16,375 nt of DNA. It comes from Actinomycetes bacterium. Its GTDB lineage: Bacteria; Actinomycetota; Acidimicrobiia; Acidimicrobiales; Palsa-688. Position numbers and translations under genes: made by a program. Below, piece after piece: positions 1 through 7,361 of this stretch. The notes below the pieces were generated by a model, which was not told where the DNA came from, did not search any database, and worked only from the letters and a program-made list of their open reading frames with translations. The DNA is taken from assembly GCA_021815935.1 (NCBI GenBank), contig JAKAZH010000017.1, positions 1 to 16,375 on the forward strand, written 5' to 3'. Within the stretch, counting starts at the first letter, position 1. The number at the start of each line of letters is the position of its first letter.

Positions 1-64
1 TTTCCCCTGTGAGCGCCACGAGGCGTTCGACGTCGACGTTCAACTGCTCGGAGCTTTCGGTCAC
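1..64 (-). CDS. N-terminal fragment of an unidentified protein, cut by the left edge
   Basis: Reading the minus strand from a GTG at 64-62 gives 21 open codons to the window edge, beginning VTESSEQLNVDVERLVALTG. The composition (acidic and hydrophobic, few Arg/Pro shadow runs) looks like a real protein start. A TAGGCT box ends 6 nt before the GTG, the same layout as at four other gene starts in this window. No family can be assigned from so few residues. It is divergent from meaB, so a role near propionate or methylmalonyl-CoA metabolism is possible, but that is only a guess from position. An overlapping ATG four bases upstream opens an Arg-rich frame that looks non-coding. Confidence 0.5.
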   Translation of the reverse strand, partial: MTESSEQLNVDVERLVALTGE

Positions 65-70
65 GCATGA

Positions 71-76
71 AGCCTA
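71..76 (-). promoter_or_regulatory. -10 box TAGGCT of the left-edge gene
   Basis: Minus-strand TAGGCT matches the TANNNT -10 consensus and is followed by 6 nt and then the GTG at 64. Transcription would begin at or next to the start codon, giving a leaderless mRNA. No convincing -35 hexamer is visible at 16-19 bp. The call rests on the spacing and its recurrence in the window. Confidence 0.45.
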
Positions 77-94
77 CGGCAGGGCAGCCTTGTC

Positions 95-135
95 GGCGCT
101 GAGGGCGCTGAGGGCGCTGAGGGCGCTGAGGGCGC
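95..135. repeat. 9-bp tandem repeat, four perfect units
   Basis: The unit GCTGAGGGC occurs four times without mismatch at 98-106, 107-115, 116-124 and 125-133, with partial units on both sides. It lies in the divergent region between the left-edge gene and meaB and runs directly into the 40-bp duplication. The length is a multiple of three and one frame reads repeated Ala-Leu-Arg, but no sensible protein extends from it, so I treat it as non-coding. A slippage-prone microsatellite is the simplest explanation. Confidence 0.9.
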
Positions 136-205
136 CGCGGGCTGCGTTCGGGTGCAGTGGCCATACTGAGGGCGCCGCGGGCTGCGTTCGGGTGCAGCGG
201 CCATA
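126..205. repeat. 40-bp tandem duplication upstream of meaB
   Basis: Positions 126-165 and 166-205 are two adjacent 40-bp copies that differ at one base only (T at 158, C at 198). Each copy begins with CTGAGGGCG and ends in CCATA followed by CTG. The second copy ends 11 nt before the meaB ATG, so the bases that would carry the meaB promoter exist twice. The near identity suggests a recent slippage or recombination event, perhaps seeded by the adjoining 9-bp repeat. Confidence 0.93.
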
Positions 206-207
206 CT
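202..207 (+). promoter_or_regulatory. possible -10 box CATACT of meaB
   Basis: CATACT matches TATAAT at four of six bases and ends 9 nt before the ATG at 217. An identical CATACT sits in the first repeat copy at 162-167. It lacks the leading T of the TANNNT boxes found at the other starts, so it is a weaker call. No clear ribosome-binding site precedes the ATG. Confidence 0.3.
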
Positions 208-216
208 GGTGGCGCG

Positions 217-1248
217 ATGGCTACCGACGACTCCCCGAAAGGAACCGGTGCGAACCCGAACTCGCGCAGCGCGGACCCTGCGGTCCTGCTCGCCGCGGCG
301 AAGTCCGGTAACCGGGCCGCGCTGGGAAGACTTTTGTCGCTCTCGGAGCGATCCGGCCCTGCCGGTCGCGAGGTCAGCCGCCTCGTGTTCCCCGAAGGCG
401 AAGCAGGTCACGTGGTCGGACTGACCGGGGCTCCCGGAGCCGGAAAGTCGACGCTGACCGACAGGGTCATCGGGGTGGTAAGAGCGGGGGGCGCGAAGGT
501 GGGGGTGCTTGCCATCGATCCGAGCTCGCCTTTCTCGGGTGGGGCGATCCTCGGCGACCGCATCAGGATGGGGGGACACGCACTCGACGACGGGGTGTTC
601 ATACGCTCCATGGCCACCCGGGGCCACCAGGGCGGCCTCGCCCTGGCGGCGCCCGAAGCGATCAGGGTCCTCGCCTCCTGCGGGTACCCGACGATCCTCG
701 TCGAGACCGTCGGGGTAGGCCAGGTCGAAGTTGCGATAGCCGGTGCAGCTGACACCACAGTCGTGGTGGTGAATCCGGGTTGGGGTGACTCGGTGCAGGC
801 GGCCAAGGCGGGGCTGCTCGAGATTGCTGACATCTTCGTTGTCAACAAGGCTGATCGGCCAGGGGCCGACCAGGTCAAGAGGGACCTCGAAAGCATGTTG
901 GACCTGGCGGGGACACTTCCGCAGCGAGACGGTCGGCAGCGCTGGCGTCCCCCGATCCTCGCAACCAAGGCTCTGTCGCCAGACGGGGCCGGAGTCGACG
1001 AGCTGTGGGAGTCGATCTGCGCCCATCGTCGCCACATCGCCGATTCGGGTGAGCTCGGCGAGCGCCGCCGGCGACGACTGCTCGGCGAGGCCCGCTCGGT
1101 ACTAGTCGCCGAGCTCATGTCCGACGTCGACGCGCTCCACCAGGGGAACGCCTACCGGCAGGTCGCGCACGCCTTGGTCAGGCGCCAGGTCGACCCGTAT
1201 GGCGCCGCCGCGCGCTTGCGGGAGGCGCTCGGAATCAACCCCAGGTGA
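217..1248 (+). CDS. meaB: MeaB/ArgK-family GTPase, methylmalonyl-CoA mutase chaperone
   Basis: This encodes a 343-residue G3E-class P-loop GTPase. The family binds adenosylcobalamin-dependent methylmalonyl-CoA mutase (or related mutases) and uses GTP hydrolysis to gate cofactor loading and protect the enzyme in the cytoplasm. The Walker A motif GAPGAGKST is at residues 71-79, IDPSSPFSGGAILGDRIRM follows, ETVGVGQ is at 163-169, and the guanine-specificity motif NKAD starts at 210. A GTG at 157 in the same frame would add 20 residues, but that stretch lies inside the tandem duplication and does not resemble the family, so the ATG at 217 is preferred. The usual Ser after ETVGVGQ is Val here. No mutase gene is in the window; the divergent left-edge gene is unknown. 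Family assignment is firm, the exact mutase partner is not. Confidence 0.95.
   Translation: MATDDSPKGTGANPNSRSADPAVLLAAAKSGNRAALGRLLSLSERSGPAGREVSRLVFPEGEAGHVVGLTGAPGAGKSTLTDRVIGVVRAGGAKVGVLAIDPSSPFSGGAILGDRIRMGGHALDDGVFIRSMATRGHQGGLALAAPEAIRVLASCGYPTILVETVGVGQVEVAIAGAADTTVVVVNPGWGDSVQAAKAGLLEIADIFVVNKADRPGADQVKRDLESMLDLAGTLPQRDGRQRWRPPILATKALSPDGAGVDELWESICAHRRHIADSGELGERRRRRLLGEARSVLVAELMSDVDALHQGNAYRQVAHALVRRQVDPYGAAARLREALGINPR
1235..1248. other. convergent overlap of meaB and glgP coding ends
   Basis: The meaB stop TGA is at 1246-1248 and the glgP stop, on the other strand, is at 1237-1235, so 14 bp code for both C-termini. There is no space for a separate terminator, and I see no hairpin followed by a T-run here. 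The two transcripts must overlap or end by another mechanism. Confidence 0.9.
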
Positions 1249-3754
1249 CGCAGCCGAGCTCGAAGGGGTCCGCGAGGTCCGGGTGGGTTGGCACGACTCT
1301 CACCGTGTAGCCGTGCAGCCCTGATCGGTCGCATATGAAGCTCCCTTCGTATCGGCCAGGCGCGCACCGGTCCAAGTCGACTGCGACGCTCGACGACATC
1401 TCTCCGCCGGCGCTTACCGGGCCGTGCAGGATCTGCACTTTGACGTCGGTGAAGTCAAGCGAGCCGAGCTCCACCATCACCGAGACGTTGCGGGGTTCGC
1501 CCAGATCGACGCCCGCCGAGCTTCCGCCGTCGTCGACGTCGAGGACTTTGACCTCCGACCACGCGTCGCTGACGCGGCGCTTCCACGCTGCCAGAGCCCT
1601 GGCTCCCTTGTAGTCGTCGGACGCAAGTCGGTTCATGTGTGACGCCGACGGCTCGTAGTAGTCCTCGACGTACTCGCGAACCATCCTGGAAGCCATCACC
1701 TTCGGGGCGAGCGACGCTATCGAAGACTTCACTTTGGCCACCCAGTCGTGGGAGTGGCGGTTCGCCGAGCGGTCGTAGAACGTTGGGACGATCTCACGTT
1801 CGATCGTCGCGAACAGATGATCGGCCTCGACGCGGTCCCGCCGTTCGATATCTTCGAGCGATTCGGCGGAGGCGATCGCCCAGCCGTTCCTCCCGTCGAA
1901 CATCTCGTCCCACCAGCCGTCGAGGATCGACAGGTTGAGTGCGCCGTTGAGGGCGGCCTTCTCGCCGCTGGTCCCGCTCGCCTCCATCGGCCGTCGAGGG
2001 GTGTTGAGCCACACGTCGCTGCCTTGGTAGAGCATCCGCGCGACCGCTATGTCGTAGTCCGCGACGAACGCGATTCTCTTGCGCAGGGCTGGGTCCGCGG
2101 CGAAACGGATGATCTCGGCGATCATCGCCTTACCGAGATCGTCCGCCGGGTGCGCTTTGCCGGCGAAAACCAGCTGTATCGGCCGGCGCTCGTCGAGAAG
2201 CAGCGCCTTTAGGCGGTCCGGCTGCGAGAGAAGGAGGGTCGCGCGCTTGTAGGTGGCGAAACGCCTCGCGAAGCCGATCGTGAGGTACCTCGGGTCGAGG
2301 AGCTCGTCCACCCACTCCTGCTCGGCGGCGGGCACCCCGTTCGCTCGAAGGGCCTGGCGTTGGCGGTGACGGACGAAGTCGATCAGCGCCTCCCGGCCCT
2401 CGTCCCGGGCGCGCCAGATCTCGTCCTCGCGTGCGTTCGATATGCGCGCCCACTGGGCTTCACCGGCTTCGTCCCATGCGGGGGAGACATACTTCGAGTA
2501 GAGGTCGTCCATCGCGGGAGACACCCAGGTGCTCCCGTGCACGCCGTTGGTCACGGACCCTATCGGGACGTCCTCTGCCGACACGGAAGGCCAGAGACCC
2601 CGGAACATCTCGCGGCTCGTCTGGCCGTGGAGTGCGGCGACACCGTTGGAGCGTGCCGCGAGACGCAGTCCCATGACGGCCATGTTGAACGGCTCGAACG
2701 CGTCTTCGCCGGGGAAGTGCCCGACGGACATGAGCTTGTCGAAGGAGATCCCGCATTCGTCGGCCAAGCGGGTGAAGTGACGCTCCATGAGAGCCCTCGG
2801 GAAGCGGTCGATGCCGGCAGGTACAGGGGTGTGGGTCGTGAAGACCGTCCCTGACCTCACAGCCTCGACGGCCTCGTCGAAGGAGAGCCCCGAGCGGGTG
2901 ACGAGGAGCCGAACACGTTCCAGGCCGAGGAAGCCGGCGTGTCCCTCGTTGGTGTGGCACACTTCGGGCGCCAGACCGAGAGCTCCCAAGGCCCGGACCC
3001 CGCCGACGCCCAGGAGGATCTCCTGGCGCAGGCGGTGCTCTATGTCCCCCCCGTAGAGGCGATCGGTGATGGAGCGCGCCTCGGGGCCGTTCGGCTCGGT
3101 GTCGGAGTCGAGGAGGTAGAGGTTTACACGGCCAACCCGCACAAGCCAGACCCTCGCGTGTACCTCCTCGCCGGCCATCTCGACGACCACGTCGACGTCG
3201 TCTAGAAGCTCCGTCGCCATCGCGTGAGGGTCGAGGATCGGGAATCGCTCCTGCTGCCAGCCGCTCGAGTCGAGACGCTGGCGAAAATACCCCGACCTGT
3301 ACATCAGGCCGATCCCGACGATCGGCACCCCGAGCGTGCTCGCGGCCTTCAGGTGGTCGCCTGCGAGCACCCCGAGGCCCCCCGAGTATTGCGGCAGGGC
3401 TTCGGCGATCCCGAACTCGGGCGAGAAGTAGGCGATGCAGCTCAAATGGTTGCCGTTGCGCTGTTGGAACCACCTGGGAGACTCCAGGTAGCGGTTCAGC
3501 TCGTCGGAGCGTTCCTGGAGGAACGCCGTGAAGGTGGGATCGGTTTCGAGTTGGGCCAGCCGTTCCCTGCCCACGAGATTGAGCAGGCGGATCGGATCAT
3601 GGTCGCTGGCATCCCACACTTCGGGGTCGATCCAGCGGAACAGGTCTTGTGTCCGGGTATCCCACGACCAGCGGAGGTTGCAGGCGAGCTCTCGAAGGGG
3701 CGCCAGCGACTCGGGGAGCCGCGCCCGCACTGCGAAGCTGCGAAACGCTTTCAT
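1235..3754 (-). CDS. glgP: alpha-glucan (glycogen/maltodextrin) phosphorylase
   Basis: This 839-residue protein cleaves terminal alpha-1,4-glucose units from glycogen or maltodextrin with phosphate, releasing glucose 1-phosphate. The N-terminal ~115 residues look like the DUF3417 domain of the short, non-classical phosphorylase type common in actinobacteria. The catalytic domain follows, with FSPEFGIAEALPQYSGGLGVLAGDHLK, TNEGHAGF, TTHTPVPAG and, near the pyridoxal phosphate site, MEASGTSGEKAALNG with the predicted cofactor lysine at K599. The ATG at 3754 is preceded by TAGCTT and 7 nt, and the first residues (MKAFRSFAVRARLPESL) fit the family. It is divergent from glgE, whose operon makes the glucan it degrades. 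It could act on maltodextrins rather than glycogen itself; substrate preference cannot be read from sequence. Confidence 0.96.
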   Translation of the reverse strand: MKAFRSFAVRARLPESLAPLRELACNLRWSWDTRTQDLFRWIDPEVWDASDHDPIRLLNLVGRERLAQLETDPTFTAFLQERSDELNRYLESPRWFQQRNGNHLSCIAYFSPEFGIAEALPQYSGGLGVLAGDHLKAASTLGVPIVGIGLMYRSGYFRQRLDSSGWQQERFPILDPHAMATELLDDVDVVVEMAGEEVHARVWLVRVGRVNLYLLDSDTEPNGPEARSITDRLYGGDIEHRLRQEILLGVGGVRALGALGLAPEVCHTNEGHAGFLGLERVRLLVTRSGLSFDEAVEAVRSGTVFTTHTPVPAGIDRFPRALMERHFTRLADECGISFDKLMSVGHFPGEDAFEPFNMAVMGLRLAARSNGVAALHGQTSREMFRGLWPSVSAEDVPIGSVTNGVHGSTWVSPAMDDLYSKYVSPAWDEAGEAQWARISNAREDEIWRARDEGREALIDFVRHRQRQALRANGVPAAEQEWVDELLDPRYLTIGFARRFATYKRATLLLSQPDRLKALLLDERRPIQLVFAGKAHPADDLGKAMIAEIIRFAADPALRKRIAFVADYDIAVARMLYQGSDVWLNTPRRPMEASGTSGEKAALNGALNLSILDGWWDEMFDGRNGWAIASAESLEDIERRDRVEADHLFATIEREIVPTFYDRSANRHSHDWVAKVKSSIASLAPKVMASRMVREYVEDYYEPSASHMNRLASDDYKGARALAAWKRRVSDAWSEVKVLDVDDGGSSAGVDLGEPRNVSVMVELGSLDFTDVKVQILHGPVSAGGEMSSSVAVDLDRCAPGRYEGSFICDRSGLHGYTVRVVPTHPDLADPFELGCVTWG

Positions 3755-3761
3755 TCCCTCA

Positions 3762-3767
3762 AAGCTA
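3762..3767 (-). promoter_or_regulatory. -10 box TAGCTT of glgP
   Basis: Minus-strand TAGCTT fits TANNNT and ends 7 nt before the glgP ATG, predicting a leaderless or nearly leaderless transcript. The intervening TGAGGGA is purine-rich but touches the ATG, too close to work as a normal Shine-Dalgarno site. No -35 hexamer is evident. Confidence 0.5.
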
Positions 3768-3795
3768 TCGCGCCGAGCCGGCGCCGCTTGACCGT

Positions 3796-3814
3796 GGGAC
3801 CGCCGGCGGGTCCC
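3796..3814. promoter_or_regulatory. dyad GGGACC-N7-GGTCCC, candidate shared operator
   Basis: Perfect 6-bp arms at 3796-3801 and 3809-3814 flank the 7-bp centre GCCGGCG. The dyad centre (3805) lies 45 bp from the glgE start and 51 bp from the glgP start, in a 95-bp region holding both promoters. The placement suits a regulator acting on both genes. No named regulator site is recognised, and a chance GC-rich dyad remains possible. Confidence 0.35.
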
Positions 3815-3837
3815 GTCCCTCGACGCGTGTCGGCTGG

Positions 3838-3843
3838 TAGCGT
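3838..3843 (+). promoter_or_regulatory. -10 box TAGCGT of the glgE operon
   Basis: TAGCGT fits TANNNT and ends 6 nt before the glgE GTG at 3850, predicting a leaderless operon mRNA. No convincing -35 element is found 16-19 bp upstream; a TTGACC at 3788-3793 is too far away (44 bp). Confidence 0.5.
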
Positions 3844-3849
3844 GGAAAT

Positions 3850-5691
3850 GTGAGAGGGGACCGAGAGAAGACGGCGCCGGCTACCAGCGATTTTACCGAC
3901 CCTCCCGCAAAGTTCGACCGTCTGGTCATCGAGGGCGTCCGGCCACGGACCCCGTCGCGGGTGCGCGCAGCGAAGGCGGTCGTCGGGGAGGCTATCCGGG
4001 TAAGCGCTGTCATGTTCCGTGACGGGCACGACCCGATAGCCGGTCGAGCCCGGCTGTACTTCGAAGGGCCCTCCGCCGGTGCGGGAGCTTCCGAGAACGT
4101 GCTCGTATCCGAATCCCCCTTGACAGCGTTAGGCAACGACGAGTGGGAAGCGCAGGTGGTCGCTGACAGGGTCGGGCGACACCGGGTAGTCGTGGAGGGC
4201 TGGACCGTCCAGTTCGGCTCCTACGGCGCGCAGTTGGACGGCGCGAGCGCGCTTGACCTCACCACTTCGGCGCCTGCGCCGCTATGGGTCGACCGGCCAC
4301 GGGCTTGCTTCGGGGCTTGGTACGAGCTGTTCCCGAGATCGGTGGGGGGATTGAAAGGCGTCACGGCACACGTGGCGCGGCTCGCCTCCCTCGGCTTCGA
4401 CGTGCTCTATCTCCCCCCGATCCACCCTATCGGCCGCACGTTCCGCAAAGGGCCGAACAACACTCTGGTGGCCGGTCCCGAGGACCCGGGCAGCCCTTGG
4501 GCGATCGGCTCGTCGGAGGGCGGGCACACGGCGATACACCGCGAGCTGGGTGACGAAGCCGACCTGGTGGCACTCGTGCGCGAACTGTCGGCGCACGGCA
4601 TGGAGCTCGCGCTCGACTACGCCCTGCAGTGCTCGCCGGACCACCCCTGGGTCGGGGAGCACCCGGAGTGGTTCCATCACAGGCCCGACGGGAGCATCGC
4701 GTGCGCCGAGAACCCCCCGAAGGTCTACCAGGACATCTACCCGATCAACTTCTGGCCGGACCGCGACGCGGACCGGGTTGCCCTGTGGAACGCCTGCCGG
4801 GACATCTTCGAGCACTGGATCGCTTTCGGAGTCCGGATCTTCCGGGTCGACAACCCCCACACCAAGCCGACCGCGTTCTGGGAGTGGGTCATCGGAGAAG
4901 TACGCTCCAAGCACCCCGACGTCGTGTTCCTCGCCGAGGCGTTCACCCGCCCGCACGTCATGGCCCGCCTGGCCGAGGTTGGCTTCAGCCAGAGCTACAC
5001 GTATTTCACGTGGCGGACCGCCCAGCACGGCGAGGACGGCCTTTGGGCATACATGGAGGAGCTCGCGCACGGCCCGAAAGCCGACTACATGCGACCGAAC
5101 TTCTGGCCGAACACGCCTGACATCCTCTCCGGGCCGCTTCGCAACGGTCCACCGAGCGCTTTCGCCCTCCGGCTGATTCTCGCTGCTACGTTGTCGCCGT
5201 CGTACGGTATCTACTCGGGTTACGAGTTCTACGAGAACGAGCCGGCGTCGGAGACAAACGAGGAGTACCTCGACTCCGAGAAGTACCAGGTGCGCCTCCG
5301 CGACTTCACCCGGCCGGGGAACCTCTATCCGTTGATCTCGAAGATCAATTCGATACGCAGAGAGCATCCCGCGCTTCACGGCCTGCGGTCGATCCGAATG
5401 TGGGCAACCACCAACGAGTCGATCGTCGCCTACTCCAAGGCGAGCGACGATTTCTCCGACGTGATCCTATGCGTGGTCAACCTCGATCCCTACAACCCCG
5501 AGGAGGCCGTGTTGCGACTCGATCCTGGCGTGCTCTCGCCGGGAGCCGCGTGGCCGATGCACGTCGTCGACCTGCTGGACGGGCGAAGCTACACCTGGGA
5601 CGGGCCTGATCCTTACGTGCGACTCGACCCGGCGCTGTCGAGCGCACACGTATTCGCCGTCACCGGGGCGCGAGAAGGCATGCAGCGGTGA
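3850..5691 (+). CDS. glgE: alpha-1,4-glucan:maltose-1-phosphate maltosyltransferase
   Basis: GlgE transfers maltosyl units from alpha-maltose 1-phosphate to the non-reducing end of alpha-1,4-glucan, releasing phosphate. The 613-residue product has an N-terminal beta-rich DUF3416-type domain (about 20-150) followed by a GH13_3 barrel. Family marks include [34 protein letters not shown], and RVDNPHTKP with predicted nucleophile D334. The acid/base is E363 in FLAEAFTRP. The 29-residue gap between the two catalytic residues equals that in Streptomyces GlgE (D394/E423). The protein is somewhat shorter than the 660-700 typical of characterised enzymes. The GTG at 3850 follows a TAGCGT box by 6 nt. 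It heads an operon with treS, mak and glgB, and its TGA overlaps the treS GTG by 4 nt (GTGA), which points to coupled translation. Confidence 0.96.
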   Translation: MRGDREKTAPATSDFTDPPAKFDRLVIEGVRPRTPSRVRAAKAVVGEAIRVSAVMFRDGHDPIAGRARLYFEGPSAGAGASENVLVSESPLTALGNDEWEAQVVADRVGRHRVVVEGWTVQFGSYGAQLDGASALDLTTSAPAPLWVDRPRACFGAWYELFPRSVGGLKGVTAHVARLASLGFDVLYLPPIHPIGRTFRKGPNNTLVAGPEDPGSPWAIGSSEGGHTAIHRELGDEADLVALVRELSAHGMELALDYALQCSPDHPWVGEHPEWFHHRPDGSIACAENPPKVYQDIYPINFWPDRDADRVALWNACRDIFEHWIAFGVRIFRVDNPHTKPTAFWEWVIGEVRSKHPDVVFLAEAFTRPHVMARLAEVGFSQSYTYFTWRTAQHGEDGLWAYMEELAHGPKADYMRPNFWPNTPDILSGPLRNGPPSAFALRLILAATLSPSYGIYSGYEFYENEPASETNEEYLDSEKYQVRLRDFTRPGNLYPLISKINSIRREHPALHGLRSIRMWATTNESIVAYSKASDDFSDVILCVVNLDPYNPEEAVLRLDPGVLSPGAAWPMHVVDLLDGRSYTWDGPDPYVRLDPALSSAHVFAVTGAREGMQR

Positions 5692-7361
5692 GCAACTGGT
5701 ACCAGAACGCCGTCTTCTACGAGATCCTTGTCAGAGGCTTCTACGACGCTAACGGCGACGGGACCGGCGACCTCGCCGGCGTGACCTCCAAGCTCGACTA
5801 CCTCGAATGGCTGGGAGTCGACTGCCTGTGGCTGCTCCCTTTCTACCAGTCCCCGCTTCGCGACGGCGGCTACGACATCAGCGATTTCTGGACGGTCCTC
5901 CCCGAGTACGGGGATCTCGCGGATGCGGTCGAGCTCGTGGAGGAGGCACACCGCCGCGGGATACGTATCATCGCCGACCTGGTCATGAACCACACCTCCG
6001 ACCAGCACCCGTGGTTCCAGGAGTCGAGGCAGGGCACGAACAACGCCAAGTCCGACTGGTATGTGTGGCGCGACAACGACGACGAGTACCTCGACGCGAG
6101 GGTGATCTTCGTCGACACGGAGAAGTCGAACTGGACGTTCGACGCGCAGCGAGGCCAGTACTACTGGCACCGGTTTTTTGCCCACCAACCCGACCTCAAC
6201 TACGCGAACCCCGAGGTCGCCGACACGATGATCGACGTCTGCCGGTACTGGCTCGACATCGGCCTCGACGGCTTCCGCCTCGACGCGGTCCCGTACCTCT
6301 TCGAGCGGGACGGGACGAACTGCGAGAACCTTCCGGAAACCCACGAGTACCTCCGCCGCCTTCGCAAAGAGGTCGACGCTTTGTACCCCGGCCGGGTTCT
6401 GTTGGCGGAGGCAAACCAGTGGCCCGAGGACGTCGTGTCCTATTTCGGCGACGGCGACGAGTGCCAGATGTGCTTCCACTTCCCTGTGATGCCCCGCATG
6501 TTCATGGCTGTACGTCGCGAGCAGCGCTACCCGATCTCGGAGATACTGGCCCGCACCCCCGAGATACCCCCCGGCTGCCAGTGGGGGATCTTCCTTCGCA
6601 ACCACGACGAGCTGACGCTCGAGATGGTCTCCGACGAGGAGCGCGACTACATGTGGGCCGAGTACGCGAAGGATCCCCGGATGAAACGCAACATCGGCAT
6701 CGGCCGCCGCCTCGCGCCGCTTGTCGACAACGACAGGCGGGTTGCGGAACTGCTCCATGCGCTACTCTTCTCGTTCCCCGGGTCGCCGATCCTCTACTAC
6801 GGCGACGAGATCTCGATGGGGGACAACATCTACCTCGGGGACCGCGACGGTGTGCGAACGCCGATGCAATGGTCGCCCGACCGCAACGGCGGCTTCAGCG
6901 GGGCCGACTTCGCGCAGCTGTACCTGCCGCCCCTGATGGACCCGGTGTACGGCTACCAGACGGTCAACGTCGAAGCCCAGATGCGCAACCCCAGCTCCTT
7001 CCTGCACTGGATGAAACGGATGCTCGAGGTTCGCCGGCAGCACCCCGTTTTCGGGACGGGATCGTTCGAGGTTCTGAGCACGGACAACCCTTCGGTGCTC
7101 GCCTATGTCCGCACTCTCGCGACCGGCGGTTTGGAGCCTTCCGGGGAGGGGGTATCACTCGACGTGGTGCTTTGCGTCTGCAACCTCTCCAAGCTCGCGC
7201 AACCGGCCGAGCTCGCGCTCGGCCGCTGGGCGGGCCGTACACCGGTTGAGCTGATGGGGCGGGTGCCTTTCCCGAGGATCGGCGAGGAATCGTACTTCGT
7301 GACCCTCGCCCCGTACGGCTTCTACTGGTTCGAGCTGTCCGACTTGACGCCGGTCAGCTGA
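5688..7361 (+). CDS. treS: trehalose synthase (maltose alpha-D-glucosyltransferase)
   Basis: TreS reversibly isomerises trehalose and maltose; beside Mak and GlgE it feeds maltose into glycogen synthesis. The 557-residue GH13_16 protein starts [17 protein letters not shown] and shows [28 protein letters not shown], predicted nucleophile D199 in FRLDAVPYL, acid/base E241 in LLAEANQWP, and D307 in RNHDELTLE. The D199-E241 spacing of 42 matches mycobacterial TreS (D230/E272). No maltokinase domain is fused; Mak is the next gene. The start is GTG at 5688 inside the glgE stop, with an AGAAGG at 5673-5678 (9 nt upstream) as a usable Shine-Dalgarno site. A short Gly/Ser/Glu-rich loop (about 480-490) lies in the C-terminal beta domain. 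Confidence 0.96.
   Translation: MSNWYQNAVFYEILVRGFYDANGDGTGDLAGVTSKLDYLEWLGVDCLWLLPFYQSPLRDGGYDISDFWTVLPEYGDLADAVELVEEAHRRGIRIIADLVMNHTSDQHPWFQESRQGTNNAKSDWYVWRDNDDEYLDARVIFVDTEKSNWTFDAQRGQYYWHRFFAHQPDLNYANPEVADTMIDVCRYWLDIGLDGFRLDAVPYLFERDGTNCENLPETHEYLRRLRKEVDALYPGRVLLAEANQWPEDVVSYFGDGDECQMCFHFPVMPRMFMAVRREQRYPISEILARTPEIPPGCQWGIFLRNHDELTLEMVSDEERDYMWAEYAKDPRMKRNIGIGRRLAPLVDNDRRVAELLHALLFSFPGSPILYYGDEISMGDNIYLGDRDGVRTPMQWSPDRNGGFSGADFAQLYLPPLMDPVYGYQTVNVEAQMRNPSSFLHWMKRMLEVRRQHPVFGTGSFEVLSTDNPSVLAYVRTLATGGLEPSGEGVSLDVVLCVCNLSKLAQPAELALGRWAGRTPVELMGRVPFPRIGEESYFVTLAPYGFYWFELSDLTPVS

Noticed and set aside
30..39. Palindrome ACGTCGACGT near the left edge as an operator
   Set aside because: It lies within the coding part of the left-edge gene and is built from common GTC/GAC codons.
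157..216. GTG at 157 as the meaB start
   Set aside because: The extra 20 residues are encoded by the duplicated 40-bp unit and do not resemble MeaB N-termini; no -10 box or ribosome-binding site stands before it.
61..1035. Long minus-strand open frame opposite meaB
   Set aside because: It is antisense to a clear MeaB GTPase, its translation is Arg/Pro/Gly-rich, and its N-terminal-distal part reads the tandem repeats. High-GC codon bias readily makes such shadows.
3788..3793. TTGACC as a -35 box for glgE
   Set aside because: It is 44 bp from the TAGCGT -10 box, far beyond the 16-19 bp needed.
5613..6758. Long minus-strand open frame opposite treS, Val/Leu/Glu-rich
   Set aside because: It lies wholly opposite conserved TreS motifs. 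The protein-like composition comes from reverse-complementing strongly biased GC3 codons; no family motif is seen.
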